DNA of 64,000 nt from Arenibacter catalasegens (lineage in GTDB: Bacteria; Bacteroidota; Bacteroidia; Flavobacteriales; Flavobacteriaceae): assembly GCF_002909235.1 (NCBI RefSeq), contig NZ_PHQQ01000016.1, forward strand, positions 1-64,000, in the 5' to 3' direction. Below the pieces are notes generated by a model. The model did no database searches and was not told where the DNA came from. It saw only the letters and a program-made list of their open reading frames with translations. This document shows positions 32,729-42,954 of the stretch, piece by piece (the first letter of the stretch is position 1; every line of letters starts with the position of its first letter). The translations under genes were made by a program, and so were the position numbers.

Positions 32729-34525
32729 ATGAAAAACATACGAAATTTCTGCATTATAGCGCATATCGATCACGGTAAAAGTACTTTGGCCGATAGGCTG
32801 TTGGAATTTACAGGTTCGGTGACCGATCGGGAAAAACAAGACCAGCTACTGGATAGTATGGATCTTGAGCGGGAGCGTGGAATTACCATTAAGAGCCATG
32901 CTATTCAAATGGATTACGAACATGAGGGCGAAAAATATGTTCTTAATCTTATCGATACTCCAGGACACGTAGATTTCTCCTATGAAGTATCACGGTCCAT
33001 AGCGGCCTGTGAGGGCGCTTTATTGATTGTAGATGCGGCACAGAGCATTCAGGCGCAGACCATTTCCAATCTTTATTTGGCTTTGGAAAATGATTTGGAG
33101 ATCATTCCCGTTTTAAATAAAGTAGACCTACCAAGTGCCAATCCGGAAGAGGTTACCGATGATATAGTTGATTTATTAGGCTGCAAGCGTGAGGACGTTA
33201 TCCCTGCAAGTGCCAAAACTGGCTTGGGCATTCAAGAAATTTTAACCGCCATTATAGAACGTATCCCGGCGCCCAAGGGCAATCTAGATGAATCCCTACA
33301 GGCACTTGTATTCGATTCTGTTTACAATCCTTTCAGAGGGGTAGAAACCTATTTTAGGGTAATTAATGGTGAAATAAAAAAAGGTCAAAAAATAAAATTC
33401 GTCGCCACGGACAAAAATTATTTTGCTGATGAGGTAGGTACCTTAAAATTGGTGCAACACCCCAAACAAAGTATAAAAGCCGGAGACGTGGGCTATCTTA
33501 TTACCGGGATCAAGGATGCGCGTGAAGTAAAAGTGGGCGATACCATAACGGATGCCGCGAGCCCTACTAAAAACCCTATTGGTGGTTTTGAAGATGTCAA
33601 GCCCATGGTATTTGCAGGTATATACCCTGTAGATACGGAAGACTTCGAAGAACTCCGTTCTTCTATGGAAAAATTACAGCTAAACGATGCTTCTTTGGTC
33701 TTTACTCCAGAAAGCAGTGCTGCGCTTGGATTTGGATTTCGTTGCGGTTTCTTGGGGATGCTGCACATGGAAATCATCCAAGAACGTTTGGAGCGAGAGT
33801 TTGATATGACGGTAATCACAACGGTACCTAACGTAAGCTACCATGCCTTTACACGTAAGAATCCAGAAGTGCCCATTATAGTTAATAACCCTACAGATTT
33901 ACCCGATCCCTCTACTTTGGATCATGTAGAGGAACCTTATATTAAAGCCACAATTATTACAAAAGCCGATTTTGTGGGCAACGTTATGTCTTTATGTATA
34001 GATAAAAGAGGGCTGATCACGAATCAAACTTATTTAACCACAGAAAGAGTGGAATTGAATTTTGATATGCCATTGGCAGAGATTGTATTCGACTTTTACG
34101 ATAGGTTAAAAACAGTATCCAAAGGCTATGCCTCATTTGATTATACCCCTATAGGTTTACGAACCTCCAAATTGGTGAGGGTAGACATATTACTAAACGC
34201 TCAACCTGTGGATGCTTTGTCCGCGCTGATTCATGCAGACAACGCTGCCAATATCGGTAAAAAAATGTGCGAAAAGCTTAAGGAGCTTATTCCAAGGCAA
34301 CAATTTGACATTCCGATACAAGCCGCAATTGGCGCCAAAATAATCTCTAGGGAAACCATTAAGGCCTTGAGAAAGGATGTAACGGCCAAATGTTATGGTG
34401 GTGATATCTCAAGAAAAAGAAAATTGTTGGAAAAGCAAAAGAAGGGTAAGAAACGTATGCGTCAGGTTGGAAATGTAGAAATACCCCAACAGGCCTTTAT
34501 GGCGGTGCTTAAACTGAACGATTAA
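32729..34525 (+). CDS. lepA: elongation factor 4 (LepA)
   Basis: 598 aa, full family length. GTPase motifs: AHIDHGKST (11-19), RGITIKS, DTPGH (76-80) and NKVD (130-133), then EF-G-like domains and the LepA-specific C-terminus ([19 protein letters not shown]). It binds stalled ribosomes and back-translocates or remodels them, and affects 30S biogenesis. Preceded by a 120-nt leader with a short upstream ORF. Transcribed divergently from the outer-membrane gene. Confidence 0.97.
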   Translation: MKNIRNFCIIAHIDHGKSTLADRLLEFTGSVTDREKQDQLLDSMDLERERGITIKSHAIQMDYEHEGEKYVLNLIDTPGHVDFSYEVSRSIAACEGALLIVDAAQSIQAQTISNLYLALENDLEIIPVLNKVDLPSANPEEVTDDIVDLLGCKREDVIPASAKTGLGIQEILTAIIERIPAPKGNLDESLQALVFDSVYNPFRGVETYFRVINGEIKKGQKIKFVATDKNYFADEVGTLKLVQHPKQSIKAGDVGYLITGIKDAREVKVGDTITDAASPTKNPIGGFEDVKPMVFAGIYPVDTEDFEELRSSMEKLQLNDASLVFTPESSAALGFGFRCGFLGMLHMEIIQERLEREFDMTVITTVPNVSYHAFTRKNPEVPIIVNNPTDLPDPSTLDHVEEPYIKATIITKADFVGNVMSLCIDKRGLITNQTYLTTERVELNFDMPLAEIVFDFYDRLKTVSKGYASFDYTPIGLRTSKLVRVDILLNAQPVDALSALIHADNAANIGKKMCEKLKELIPRQQFDIPIQAAIGAKIISRETIKALRKDVTAKCYGGDISRKRKLLEKQKKGKKRMRQVGNVEIPQQAFMAVLKLND

Positions 34526-34635
34526 GCTTTATTCATTTAAAAGGGCCTTAACATTGCCTAAAATGGTGTATTAGCATCTCTTAATGAACCATTCCTAAAA
34601 GATTTTAGTTGGAACGTTCCATGACAATCTAACTA

Positions 34636-36105
34636 TTAAAGTGAAGTGTTTTCCCCCTTGCGTTTTACCAATAATAATCCTATTATGGTAAGTCCGGCAT
34701 TGACCGCTATATTGATAAAACCGAAATCGAAATTAAAGGTTTTGGCAAAGTAGACACTCAATAAATAGGTAAGTACCGGTGCCATTAGACAGACAATGGG
34801 CACCCATTTATCCTTAACCTGAATCTTGGTGAACATTCCCAACATATAAAGTCCCAAAAGAGGCCCATAGGTATACCCAGCTACTTTAAAAATAAGCGAT
34901 ACCACATCTCCCCTACTGTTGGAAAACAACATAATTATTAAAAATAATACTCCAGAAAAACCGAGTAGCACCCAGTTTTTAAGCCTTTTTTTATCAGCAC
35001 TGGATTTATGTGAAATATCGAGAAAATCGTAGGTAAAAGAGGTAGTCAGGGCCGTTAGGGAGGAATCAACACTTGAAAAAGACGCTGCTACGATACCCAA
35101 CAAGAAACTGATCCCAGCAAAGACACCAAGGTGGTTTAACGCCAAATCGGGAAAAAGGTTATCCGTATCCAAAAGGGCACCGTTTTCACCAACGGCCAAA
35201 GTAATCCCATTTTTTTCCGCATAGCTATACAGTAGAATTCCCAATCCTAAAAACAAGAATTGGGTCAAGGCTAAAATTAAACTATAAGTCAAAGTATTTT
35301 TTTGCGCATCCCATTGATTTTTACAGGTCAATGTTTTTTGCATCATATTCTGATCTAACCCGATCATGGCTATAGCCACAAGAATACCCGCTATAAACTG
35401 TTTGAAAAAATTATTGCTCGATTTGCTATCCCAATTGAACACCTCAAAATACTTATGCTCGGTAACCTGCTGTACAGCCTCGGAAAAAGACAAATTTAAG
35501 GAGGTTGTAATCGTATAAATCGTAATTATAGCGCCTAAAACCAGAAAGGTCGTCTGCAAAGTATCGGTCCAAACTATGGTCTTAATTCCAGACTTGTTGG
35601 TATATAACCAAACTAAGAGCAAGATAATAATTACTGTTATGGGAAATGGGATATTTAGCTTGTCGAAAAGTGCGAACTGAAGTATTTTTGAAGCTAGAAG
35701 TAACCTTAACGCAGCACCAAAGGATTGGGACACCAGAAAGAACAAAGACCCGGTCTTATACGTTTTAACCCCATATCGCTGATCCAAATATCCATAAATG
35801 GAAACCAGCCTTAATCTGTAATACAACGGAATCAAAACAAAAGTAATAAACAAATAGCCCACTACATTGCCTAAAATAAACTGGTAGAAATAAAAATTGT
35901 TGTTGCCTACCATCCCGGGCAGGGAAACAAAGGTAACTCCTGAAAGACCAGCTCCCACCATTCCAAAAGCCACCAAAAACCAAGGCGATTGTCTGTCCCC
36001 AGTAAAATAAGACTCATCACTTCTATTTCTTGAGGTGAAATACGAAATGGTCATCAATAGAACAAAATAGATTGAAATTATGGCTAAAACTATCAGTGGA
36101 TTCAA
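34636..36105 (-). CDS. sodium:solute symporter (SSS family)
   Basis: 489 aa, about 13 hydrophobic segments. SSSF features: LVAFGMVGAGLSGVTFVSLPG near residue 50, LVSQSFGAALRLLLAS, the kinked KSGIKTIVWTDTLQT region and the SSVDSSLTALTTSF stretch that contributes to the Na2 site. It couples Na+ entry to uptake of a small solute; the substrate cannot be told from sequence. No companion genes. Confidence 0.88.
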   Translation of the reverse strand: MNPLIVLAIISIYFVLLMTISYFTSRNRSDESYFTGDRQSPWFLVAFGMVGAGLSGVTFVSLPGMVGNNNFYFYQFILGNVVGYLFITFVLIPLYYRLRLVSIYGYLDQRYGVKTYKTGSLFFLVSQSFGAALRLLLASKILQFALFDKLNIPFPITVIIILLLVWLYTNKSGIKTIVWTDTLQTTFLVLGAIITIYTITTSLNLSFSEAVQQVTEHKYFEVFNWDSKSSNNFFKQFIAGILVAIAMIGLDQNMMQKTLTCKNQWDAQKNTLTYSLILALTQFLFLGLGILLYSYAEKNGITLAVGENGALLDTDNLFPDLALNHLGVFAGISFLLGIVAASFSSVDSSLTALTTSFTYDFLDISHKSSADKKRLKNWVLLGFSGVLFLIIMLFSNSRGDVVSLIFKVAGYTYGPLLGLYMLGMFTKIQVKDKWVPIVCLMAPVLTYLLSVYFAKTFNFDFGFINIAVNAGLTIIGLLLVKRKGENTSL

Positions 36106-36214
36106 TGCAGTTGGATTTTAATTTAACTTAAAGTACCGTGCCTATTATTACAATTTTTAGACGACCCATGTAAGTAAATATTAGAAATGCTCTCTTAAAT
36201 ATTGGCTTGAGAAT

Positions 36215-38110
36215 TTATTTTTTAGGTTTTTTTTCCTTGTTATCAGCGTCTAACAACTTACCAAGATAGACTAACTTAGATCCTTCCTGAATATCTTCAA
36301 AATTCTTGCTAAAGGATGAAATAATTTTGAGGTCCCCATCCAAGCTCTTAACAAAAAGGGGAATAATACCTTTATCTGCTTTCGTAATTTCAATGAGGCC
36401 TTCATAATGTTCCTTGCCCTTTAATTCTATTTCATGAATCACAGGATTACTTCTAGCGGCTTCGGTCAATGTAATAAAATCATCGGTATGCGAAAAAAGA
36501 CCTTCATGAGGATTATTGTCAGGATCGTTCATCTCATCAGTATTAACAAGTCTAAATGATCCGTGTTCCCCAAATTCTTTCTTGAACGTATCAATCGCAT
36601 ATTCGTTAATGTCAGAGTTGCCCGTCAAGGCCATAAGATAACCTACATCATTTAGTTCTATATTGTCCGTTAAATTGTCGGAATAAATGTTAGCGACAAA
36701 GCTTTCCAGGCCTAGGTTTTTGGCTTTGTCAATATTATTTGAGTTGTTATCTATCAGCACAACGTGTCTGTTATTCTTTTTAAGATAGCTGGCTATTAAT
36801 CTAGGTACCTTAGAAGCTCCAACGATGAGGATACCTTCGGACTTTTCCAAAAACACCCCCAGTAATTTTGCCATAATCCGCGCAGTAGATGCATTGAGCA
36901 GAACTGTTCCCAAAACAATCATAAAGACCAAGGGTGTAATATATTCCGCTCCCGGTTCACCCCTTAAAATCAATTTAGAACCGAAAAGGGAGGCAATACC
37001 TGCAGCAACAATACCCCTAGGTCCAACCCAACTAATAAACAACTTCTCCTTAAAGTTAAGTTTGGAGCCTATCGTGCTCAAAAATACCCCCAACGGTCTT
37101 ACCACAAAAACCACTATAGCAAAAAGCACTAGCGTTTTGGGACTATACAATAATTCCAGTTCCGGTAAATTCATACTTGCCGAAAGAAGTATGAAAAGCA
37201 TAGAAATTAAAAGTATACTGAGCGACTCCTTAAAGTAGAGCAGTTCCTTAATATTTGGCAACTGGGTATTTCCCATAACCATGCCCATGACCACCACAGC
37301 CAACAGCCCGGATTCATGTGCAAAAAGTTCGGAGATGACAAAAACAGAAAGTACTACAGACAAGGAAACCACATTTAACAAATAATGAGGCACATAATTC
37401 TTTTTTATAGCCAGGGTCAAGGCATGTGCAAAGGTAAAACCAAAGGTGAAACCTAATAACAGCACCTTTACAAACTCAAGAAGTCCTGTTTGGGTATAGC
37501 CTTGCCCTTCCCCTATACTAATGAACTCAAAGACCAATACCGCCACAAGTGCACCAATAGGATCGATCAATATGCCCTCCCATTTCAATACCGCCGATAA
37601 ATCTTTTTTTAATGGAATATTCCTAAGAATTGGTGTAATAACCGTTGGTCCGGTAACAATTATAAGTGCAGAAAACAAAAATGAAATTTGCCAAGGTAGA
37701 TCGAAAATAAAATGAGCGGCCGTACCTGCTAAAAAAAAGGTAACCGCACTGCCCACGGTAATCAACTTGGTAATTACAGGGCCCACTCTTGCTACCTCGG
37801 AACGCTTCAGGGTAAGTCCACCCTCAAATAGGATAACCCCAATAGCCAGAGATACAAAATGATATAGGCTCTCCCCTAAAAACAAACCCTCTGTCTTATT
37901 CCAGATTGGTCTGATCAATTTGGTGCCGTCCTCTGTAAACAAAGTAGATATAGGTCCTACCAATAGACCTATAAGGATAAGCGGTAAAATGGCCGGTAAT
38001 TTAAACCGCCATGCAACCCATTGTGCAATGATACCAAGAACGATTATTCCAGCAAGTTCTACCATAAAAAAATTTGAAGCAATATAGGTTTTAATATAGA
38101 AAAAATCCAT
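36215..38110 (-). CDS. cation/proton antiporter with TrkA-N domain (CPA1-like)
   Basis: 631 aa; the alternative start MVELAGIIVLG at 38065 is more conserved-looking than the ATG at 38110. About 12 membrane helices form the Na+/H+ exchanger domain (residues ~20-410; LIVTGPTVITPIL is the conserved TGPT segment, later SWVGPRGIVAAGIASLFG). A TrkA-N NAD-binding domain follows (GILIVGASKVPRLIASYL ... LIDNNSNNIDKA) and a final RCK_C-like part. Residues 75-110 differ from classical NhaP. Regulates Na+ or K+ and pH; gating by nucleotides is likely. Divergent from a similar gene. Confidence 0.87.
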   Translation of the reverse strand: MDFFYIKTYIASNFFMVELAGIIVLGIIAQWVAWRFKLPAILPLILIGLLVGPISTLFTEDGTKLIRPIWNKTEGLFLGESLYHFVSLAIGVILFEGGLTLKRSEVARVGPVITKLITVGSAVTFFLAGTAAHFIFDLPWQISFLFSALIIVTGPTVITPILRNIPLKKDLSAVLKWEGILIDPIGALVAVLVFEFISIGEGQGYTQTGLLEFVKVLLLGFTFGFTFAHALTLAIKKNYVPHYLLNVVSLSVVLSVFVISELFAHESGLLAVVVMGMVMGNTQLPNIKELLYFKESLSILLISMLFILLSASMNLPELELLYSPKTLVLFAIVVFVVRPLGVFLSTIGSKLNFKEKLFISWVGPRGIVAAGIASLFGSKLILRGEPGAEYITPLVFMIVLGTVLLNASTARIMAKLLGVFLEKSEGILIVGASKVPRLIASYLKKNNRHVVLIDNNSNNIDKAKNLGLESFVANIYSDNLTDNIELNDVGYLMALTGNSDINEYAIDTFKKEFGEHGSFRLVNTDEMNDPDNNPHEGLFSHTDDFITLTEAARSNPVIHEIELKGKEHYEGLIEITKADKGIIPLFVKSLDGDLKIISSFSKNFEDIQEGSKLVYLGKLLDADNKEKKPKK

Positions 38111-38304
38111 CTATGATAAAAAAAACCTTGGAAGCGGCTTTAAATTTGCACATTTCATCCGGTTCCCCAGAATGTTTTCATTCCAAAAAAATATAGACAA
38201 ACAGCCCATTTATGAACCTGTAAAGAATTATGTAGCACTTGCTTGCCGCATAAGAAATATTTAGCTATTTTTTCATCTGATTGCCCAACAACCAAATTGA
38301 TCTT

Positions 38305-40086
38305 ATGGTAGAACTAAATATAGTAAATCTGCTAATGGTATTGTCAGCCGCTTGGCTTGGGGGAATATTTGCCAAACGCATAGGTTTCCCTTCCATTTTA
38401 GGCGAACTTCTAATTGGAATCTTGTTGGGTCCTGCCTTGTTGGGTGTTCTAGAAACTTCCAATGCCCTGAATATTTTGGCGGAACTGGGCATCCTCTTCC
38501 TCATGGCCTATATTGGGATGGAAATCAACTTTAAAGATCTCGGAAAAGCATCATGGGCGGGTCTTCTTGCAGCTATTGGCGGATTCGTTGTTCCTTTTGC
38601 TATGGGCTATTATACCATCCTATATTTTGACGGTACACAGATTGCCGGTCTGTTCGTAGGTATTGCCGTTGGTGTAACCTCCTTAGCCACTAAAAGTCGA
38701 ATTTTGGTAGACTTAAAGCTTTTGGACACGAGAATAGCCTATGTACTTATGGCCGGTGCCCTAATCTCGGATACTTTGGCGCTAATCATTTTTGCAGGAA
38801 TTATTGGTTTTGTCGAGGCTGGCAGCATTGATACCGTAGGTCTTGGTTGGGTGGCGGGCAAGGCCATTCTATTTTTCTCTTTCGCAGGATTGATTGGCAT
38901 TTATATATTTCCACTATTGGGTAAGTTACTTATAAAGACTAAACTAACTGGCCGGACATTGCTTTTTAGCATTATCGTCATTATTGTGTTGGGGTTTTCC
39001 GAATTGGCCGAACTTGCCGGACTTCACGGTATATTAGGGGCCTTTATGGCCGGACTGTTTATAAGGGATGGTGTATTTTCTAGAACCGTCCTTAAGGAGG
39101 TTACCGGTGTCTTCCATGATATCTCCATAGGATTTCTGGCACCCTTGTTTTTTGTTACCGCAGGCTTTCATGTCACCCTAGAAGTATTTCAGACAGATCT
39201 GGCCTTGTTAATTTGGATTATTACAGGAGCTGTCGTTGGTAAAATTTTAGGAACTACCCTTTTTTACCTGCCAAGTGGTTACGGCTGGCGCGAAGGATTC
39301 ACGATTGGAACAGGCATGAACGGGAGGGGAGCTGTAGAGATAATAATTGCAGGAATAGGCCTTCAGATGAACATTATTTCCCAAGAAATTTTTTCAATAT
39401 TAGTATTTATGGCCATATCCACCACACTTACAGTACCCATATTACTTTCTTGGACAACCAATTGGCTAAAAAAACGGGGAGAACTTGTAAAGCAGGATGC
39501 CCGAAATGGATACCTGATTCTTGGGGCCAACCCCTTGGGACTTTACATCTCTAGACAACTTGCCGAAAAGAACGAAGTGATCCTAATAGATTCCAATAAG
39601 GATTTGGTGCATGAAGCCAATGCACAGGGTGTGAAAGCAATCTATGGCAACGGACTTAAGGAAGATGCGTTCGAAGCGGCCAATGCCCTTACCAAAAACA
39701 CCTTCATTGCACTGACCGGCAATAGTGAAATTAATCTCCTATCCGCACAATTGGCCTACAACTCATTTTATATCCCGAACAGAATAGTCCTTGTATCCCC
39801 AGTTGAAAATGGGGCTGGGCTAAATCTGCTGGATCACATGGATGCCTCTTCAATGTTTGCCAATAAAACTGATATGGTACCTTGGTCATATAAAATTGCC
39901 ACAAATGATTTTGAGGAAAAGTCAGAACGGATAGAGAAGGAAATTACCACTCGCAATTGGGTTAAAAAAAGTTCCAAAAACAAAGATATCCTACCTATAA
40001 TAATTCAAGATGAAAATGGTCTTAAACGTCCATTTCATTACAAGGAGATTATAAAGCCAAAAGAAACTGTAATTTTCCTCCAATAG
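38305..40086 (+). CDS. cation/proton antiporter with RCK domain (CPA2/Kef-like)
   Basis: 593 aa from ATG 38305; an in-frame TTG eight codons upstream is less plausible. Helical exchanger domain to ~residue 395 (GFPSILGELLIGILLGPALLG, GVTSLATKSRILVDLKLLDTRIA, LAGLHGILGAFMAGLF and GRGAVEIIIAGIG), then a Rossmann domain with GYLILGANPLGLYISRQLAEK. It differs from the divergent neighbour in membrane-domain subtype. Such proteins exchange K+ or Na+ for H+ and are controlled by nucleotide binding. 194 bp of intergenic DNA lie between the two starts. Confidence 0.87.
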   Translation: MVELNIVNLLMVLSAAWLGGIFAKRIGFPSILGELLIGILLGPALLGVLETSNALNILAELGILFLMAYIGMEINFKDLGKASWAGLLAAIGGFVVPFAMGYYTILYFDGTQIAGLFVGIAVGVTSLATKSRILVDLKLLDTRIAYVLMAGALISDTLALIIFAGIIGFVEAGSIDTVGLGWVAGKAILFFSFAGLIGIYIFPLLGKLLIKTKLTGRTLLFSIIVIIVLGFSELAELAGLHGILGAFMAGLFIRDGVFSRTVLKEVTGVFHDISIGFLAPLFFVTAGFHVTLEVFQTDLALLIWIITGAVVGKILGTTLFYLPSGYGWREGFTIGTGMNGRGAVEIIIAGIGLQMNIISQEIFSILVFMAISTTLTVPILLSWTTNWLKKRGELVKQDARNGYLILGANPLGLYISRQLAEKNEVILIDSNKDLVHEANAQGVKAIYGNGLKEDAFEAANALTKNTFIALTGNSEINLLSAQLAYNSFYIPNRIVLVSPVENGAGLNLLDHMDASSMFANKTDMVPWSYKIATNDFEEKSERIEKEITTRNWVKKSSKNKDILPIIIQDENGLKRPFHYKEIIKPKETVIFLQ

Positions 40087-40203
40087 TCCGGTTGGGAAGA
40101 AATAAATATTGATTAAATGTTAAAAAACCTCTAATAAACAAGAGTTTCAAGAAATATCCCTAGTGCTTTCCTTAATTTGCAGCTACTTTAGGCTAGGTTA
40201 TTT

Positions 40204-41064
40204 ATGAAGTTATACCCTATAGAATCAGGAAATTTTAAGTTGGACGGAGGTGCTATGTTTGGCGTGGTGCCAAAATCGTTATGGAATAGAACCAATCCTG
40301 CGGATTCCAACAATTTGATAGATATGGCAGCCAGATGTCTATTAATTGAGAATGGCAATCGACTTACTTTAATAGATACCGGGATGGGCAATAAACAGTC
40401 CGACAAATTCTTTGGATACTATTACAGATGGGGAGACCATTCCTTGGATAAATCCCTAAACCAATACGGCTTTCATAGAGATGATATCACTGATGTATTC
40501 CTGACACACCTGCATTTTGATCATTGTGGAGGAAGCATACAATGGAACAAAGATAAAACTGGTTATGAACCCGCCTTCAAAAATGCTGTCTTCTGGACCA
40601 ATGAGGCACATTGGAAATGGGCCACGGAACCTAATGAACGGGAAAAGGCTTCCTTTCTAAAGGAAAATCTACTGCCCATGCAAGAAAGTGGCCAGCTGCG
40701 ATTTGTTGCCCGCGACAACAACACTTTTAAGGACCAAACAGAATTGGATTTTGGAATCTTATTTGTGGACGGACATACAGAGAAACAAATGATCCCCCAC
40801 ATTCAATATAAGGAAAAGACTTTGGTCTTTGCTGCGGATCTGCTTCCTACCGCAGGTCATATTCCACTACCCTATGTTATGGGTTATGATACACGGCCCC
40901 TATTAACTCTTACAGAAAAAGCATTGTTTTTGGAAATGGCCGAGAAAAACAATCATTACCTGTTTTTGGAACATGATGCCCATAACCAGATCTGTTCCCT
41001 ACAAACAACCGAAAAAGGTATACGTTTAAAAGAAATACATACCTTTGCCCAGCTTTTTGAATAA
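40204..41064 (+). CDS. MBL-fold metallo-hydrolase
   Basis: 286 aa. Metallo-beta-lactamase fold with THLHFDHCGG (H102, H104, D106, H107), then FVDGHTEKQMIPHIQYK and VFAADLLPT with an aspartate as further ligands, and a late FLEHDAHN. Closest in feel to the quorum-quenching/MBL hydrolase group with 250-300 residues. Cytoplasmic, no signal. Substrate not inferable; a lactone or thioester is possible. Confidence 0.85.
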   Translation: MKLYPIESGNFKLDGGAMFGVVPKSLWNRTNPADSNNLIDMAARCLLIENGNRLTLIDTGMGNKQSDKFFGYYYRWGDHSLDKSLNQYGFHRDDITDVFLTHLHFDHCGGSIQWNKDKTGYEPAFKNAVFWTNEAHWKWATEPNEREKASFLKENLLPMQESGQLRFVARDNNTFKDQTELDFGILFVDGHTEKQMIPHIQYKEKTLVFAADLLPTAGHIPLPYVMGYDTRPLLTLTEKALFLEMAEKNNHYLFLEHDAHNQICSLQTTEKGIRLKEIHTFAQLFE

Positions 41065-41178
41065 TATGATCAATTGTAGACTCCTTTTCAAGGTAAACCA
41101 TTGCTTTATAGTAAGCAGTAAGGCTAAATATCCCAAAAACATATTGAATAAGACATTCTAATTTAACACTGTAAATAA

Positions 41179-42810
41179 ATGACACTAACATTAAACAGAA
41201 CTTTTTTGGCCGTATCGGTCTCTATTTTACTTTATGGCTGTGGTGGTACCGCCCTAGTTTCCACACCAATTGATAATATTGATACACTTCCACTTAAAAT
41301 TTCGGAATTAACCGAAACGCAAAAAAAGAATTGGGGTCATACAGATTTAATTACGGACACTATTCCAGGTATGAGCGTAGATAAGGCCTATGCAGAGATC
41401 ATTGGGAATAAAAAAGGGGAAAAGGTAATCGTAGCGGTGTTGGATTCGGGAATGGACCTAACCCATGAGGACTTGGTAGATGTCCTTTGGGTTAACAAAG
41501 GAGAAATTGCCGGGAACAATAAGGATGATGACAATAATGGTTATATAGATGATATACATGGCTACAACTTTTTAGGGGAATCCTACAACGAACAATTGGA
41601 AATGGCCCGTATTATTGGTAAGAAAATAGGAGACGCATCCTTACAGGCCAAGGCCAAAAGTAACCTGGACAAGGATTATCAAAAAGCAATTCAAAATAAG
41701 GAACAATACGAACAAATACTTCAGGCAGTCCAAAATGCGGATAAAGAAGTAAAAACACTTTTAGGGAAGGAAAACTATTCTAAAAAAGACTTGACCGAAA
41801 TAAAGACGGAAGACGAGACCATGCAAAGAAATGTCAGTATCTTGATGCAAATGTTAAGTATCAAGGATACTATTCCAGAGGTGCTTTCAGAACTTAAGGA
41901 TGGAATTAAACATTTTTCAGATCAACTTAACTATAATCTAAATGTAGATTTTGATGGACGGAAAATGGTGGGCGATAATCCTTATGATATCAATGATAAG
42001 GATTACGGTAATGGAAATCCTAAAAATAGGGTAGAGGACGAAAGTCATGGAACTCACGTAGCCGGTATAATTGCAGCAAAACGGAACAATGGTCTTGGTG
42101 CCAATGGGGTTGCAAATAATGTGGAGATTATGAGTATTAGAGCAGTTCCAAATGGGGATGAGTATGACAAAGATATTGCCTTGGGAATCCGCTATGCAGT
42201 GGATAACGGGGCCAAAATTATTAACGGAAGTTTTGGAAAAGCCTTCTCTCCAAATGCCCAATGGGTATATGATGCCATTAAATATGCAGCGGACCACGAT
42301 GTTATCTTTGTGCATGCCGCTGGAAATTCGGGCGAAGACCTTGATGACCCAAACAATCCAAATTTTCCCAATGATCAAATTAATAACGGTCCTGAAATGG
42401 CGGATAATGTTATAACCGTAGGTGCTCTATCAAGCGAATATGGTTCCGAAATGGTAGCCTCCTTTTCTAATTATGGAATTATAAATGTAGATATTTTTGC
42501 CCCTGGTGATGCCATCTATTCTACCATGCCGAACAATGAATACGATTTTCAGGGTGGTACATCCATGGCCGCCCCAGCTGTTGCAGGAGTAGCCGCTCTG
42601 GTAAGATCTTATTACCCTACATTAACTGCTTCCCAAGTAAAGGCCATATTGATGAACTCCGGACTTACTACCAAATCCAAAGTAGTGGTTGCGGGTGATG
42701 CATCCAAAGCAATGGATTTTCAAAAAATCTCCAAATCGGGAAAAATGGTCAATGCATATAATGCCCTAATAATGGCAGATGCAGTATCTAAAGGTAAATT
42801 AAAACTTTAA
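41179..42810 (+). CDS. subtilisin-like (S8) peptidase, lipoprotein
   Basis: 543 aa. Lipobox LYGC at 18-21 (Cys21) marks it as a lipoprotein. Catalytic triad Asp89 (VLDSGMDLTHEDLV), His290 (SHGTHVAGIIAA) and Ser462 (GTSMAAPAVAGVAAL). Asp and His are separated by ~200 residues because an extra, mostly helical, charged insert (about 130-255) lies between them, which is longer than in plain subtilisins. It should face the periplasm or outer surface. It is followed by an M1 peptidase gene in the same direction after 144 bp. Confidence 0.9.
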   Translation: MTLTLNRTFLAVSVSILLYGCGGTALVSTPIDNIDTLPLKISELTETQKKNWGHTDLITDTIPGMSVDKAYAEIIGNKKGEKVIVAVLDSGMDLTHEDLVDVLWVNKGEIAGNNKDDDNNGYIDDIHGYNFLGESYNEQLEMARIIGKKIGDASLQAKAKSNLDKDYQKAIQNKEQYEQILQAVQNADKEVKTLLGKENYSKKDLTEIKTEDETMQRNVSILMQMLSIKDTIPEVLSELKDGIKHFSDQLNYNLNVDFDGRKMVGDNPYDINDKDYGNGNPKNRVEDESHGTHVAGIIAAKRNNGLGANGVANNVEIMSIRAVPNGDEYDKDIALGIRYAVDNGAKIINGSFGKAFSPNAQWVYDAIKYAADHDVIFVHAAGNSGEDLDDPNNPNFPNDQINNGPEMADNVITVGALSSEYGSEMVASFSNYGIINVDIFAPGDAIYSTMPNNEYDFQGGTSMAAPAVAGVAALVRSYYPTLTASQVKAILMNSGLTTKSKVVVAGDASKAMDFQKISKSGKMVNAYNALIMADAVSKGKLKL

Positions 42811-42954
42811 CGCAAAAGGCAAGGCTATAACAGTCATTAAGTACTCTGAAGTAGGATTGTTTTGGTCATCTAAAGAGAATGATTTAAATTTTTAAATTGG
42901 GGAACGCAGCCCTTATCCACGTTCTCCATTTTATTATTAAATAGGTTTAAACAT

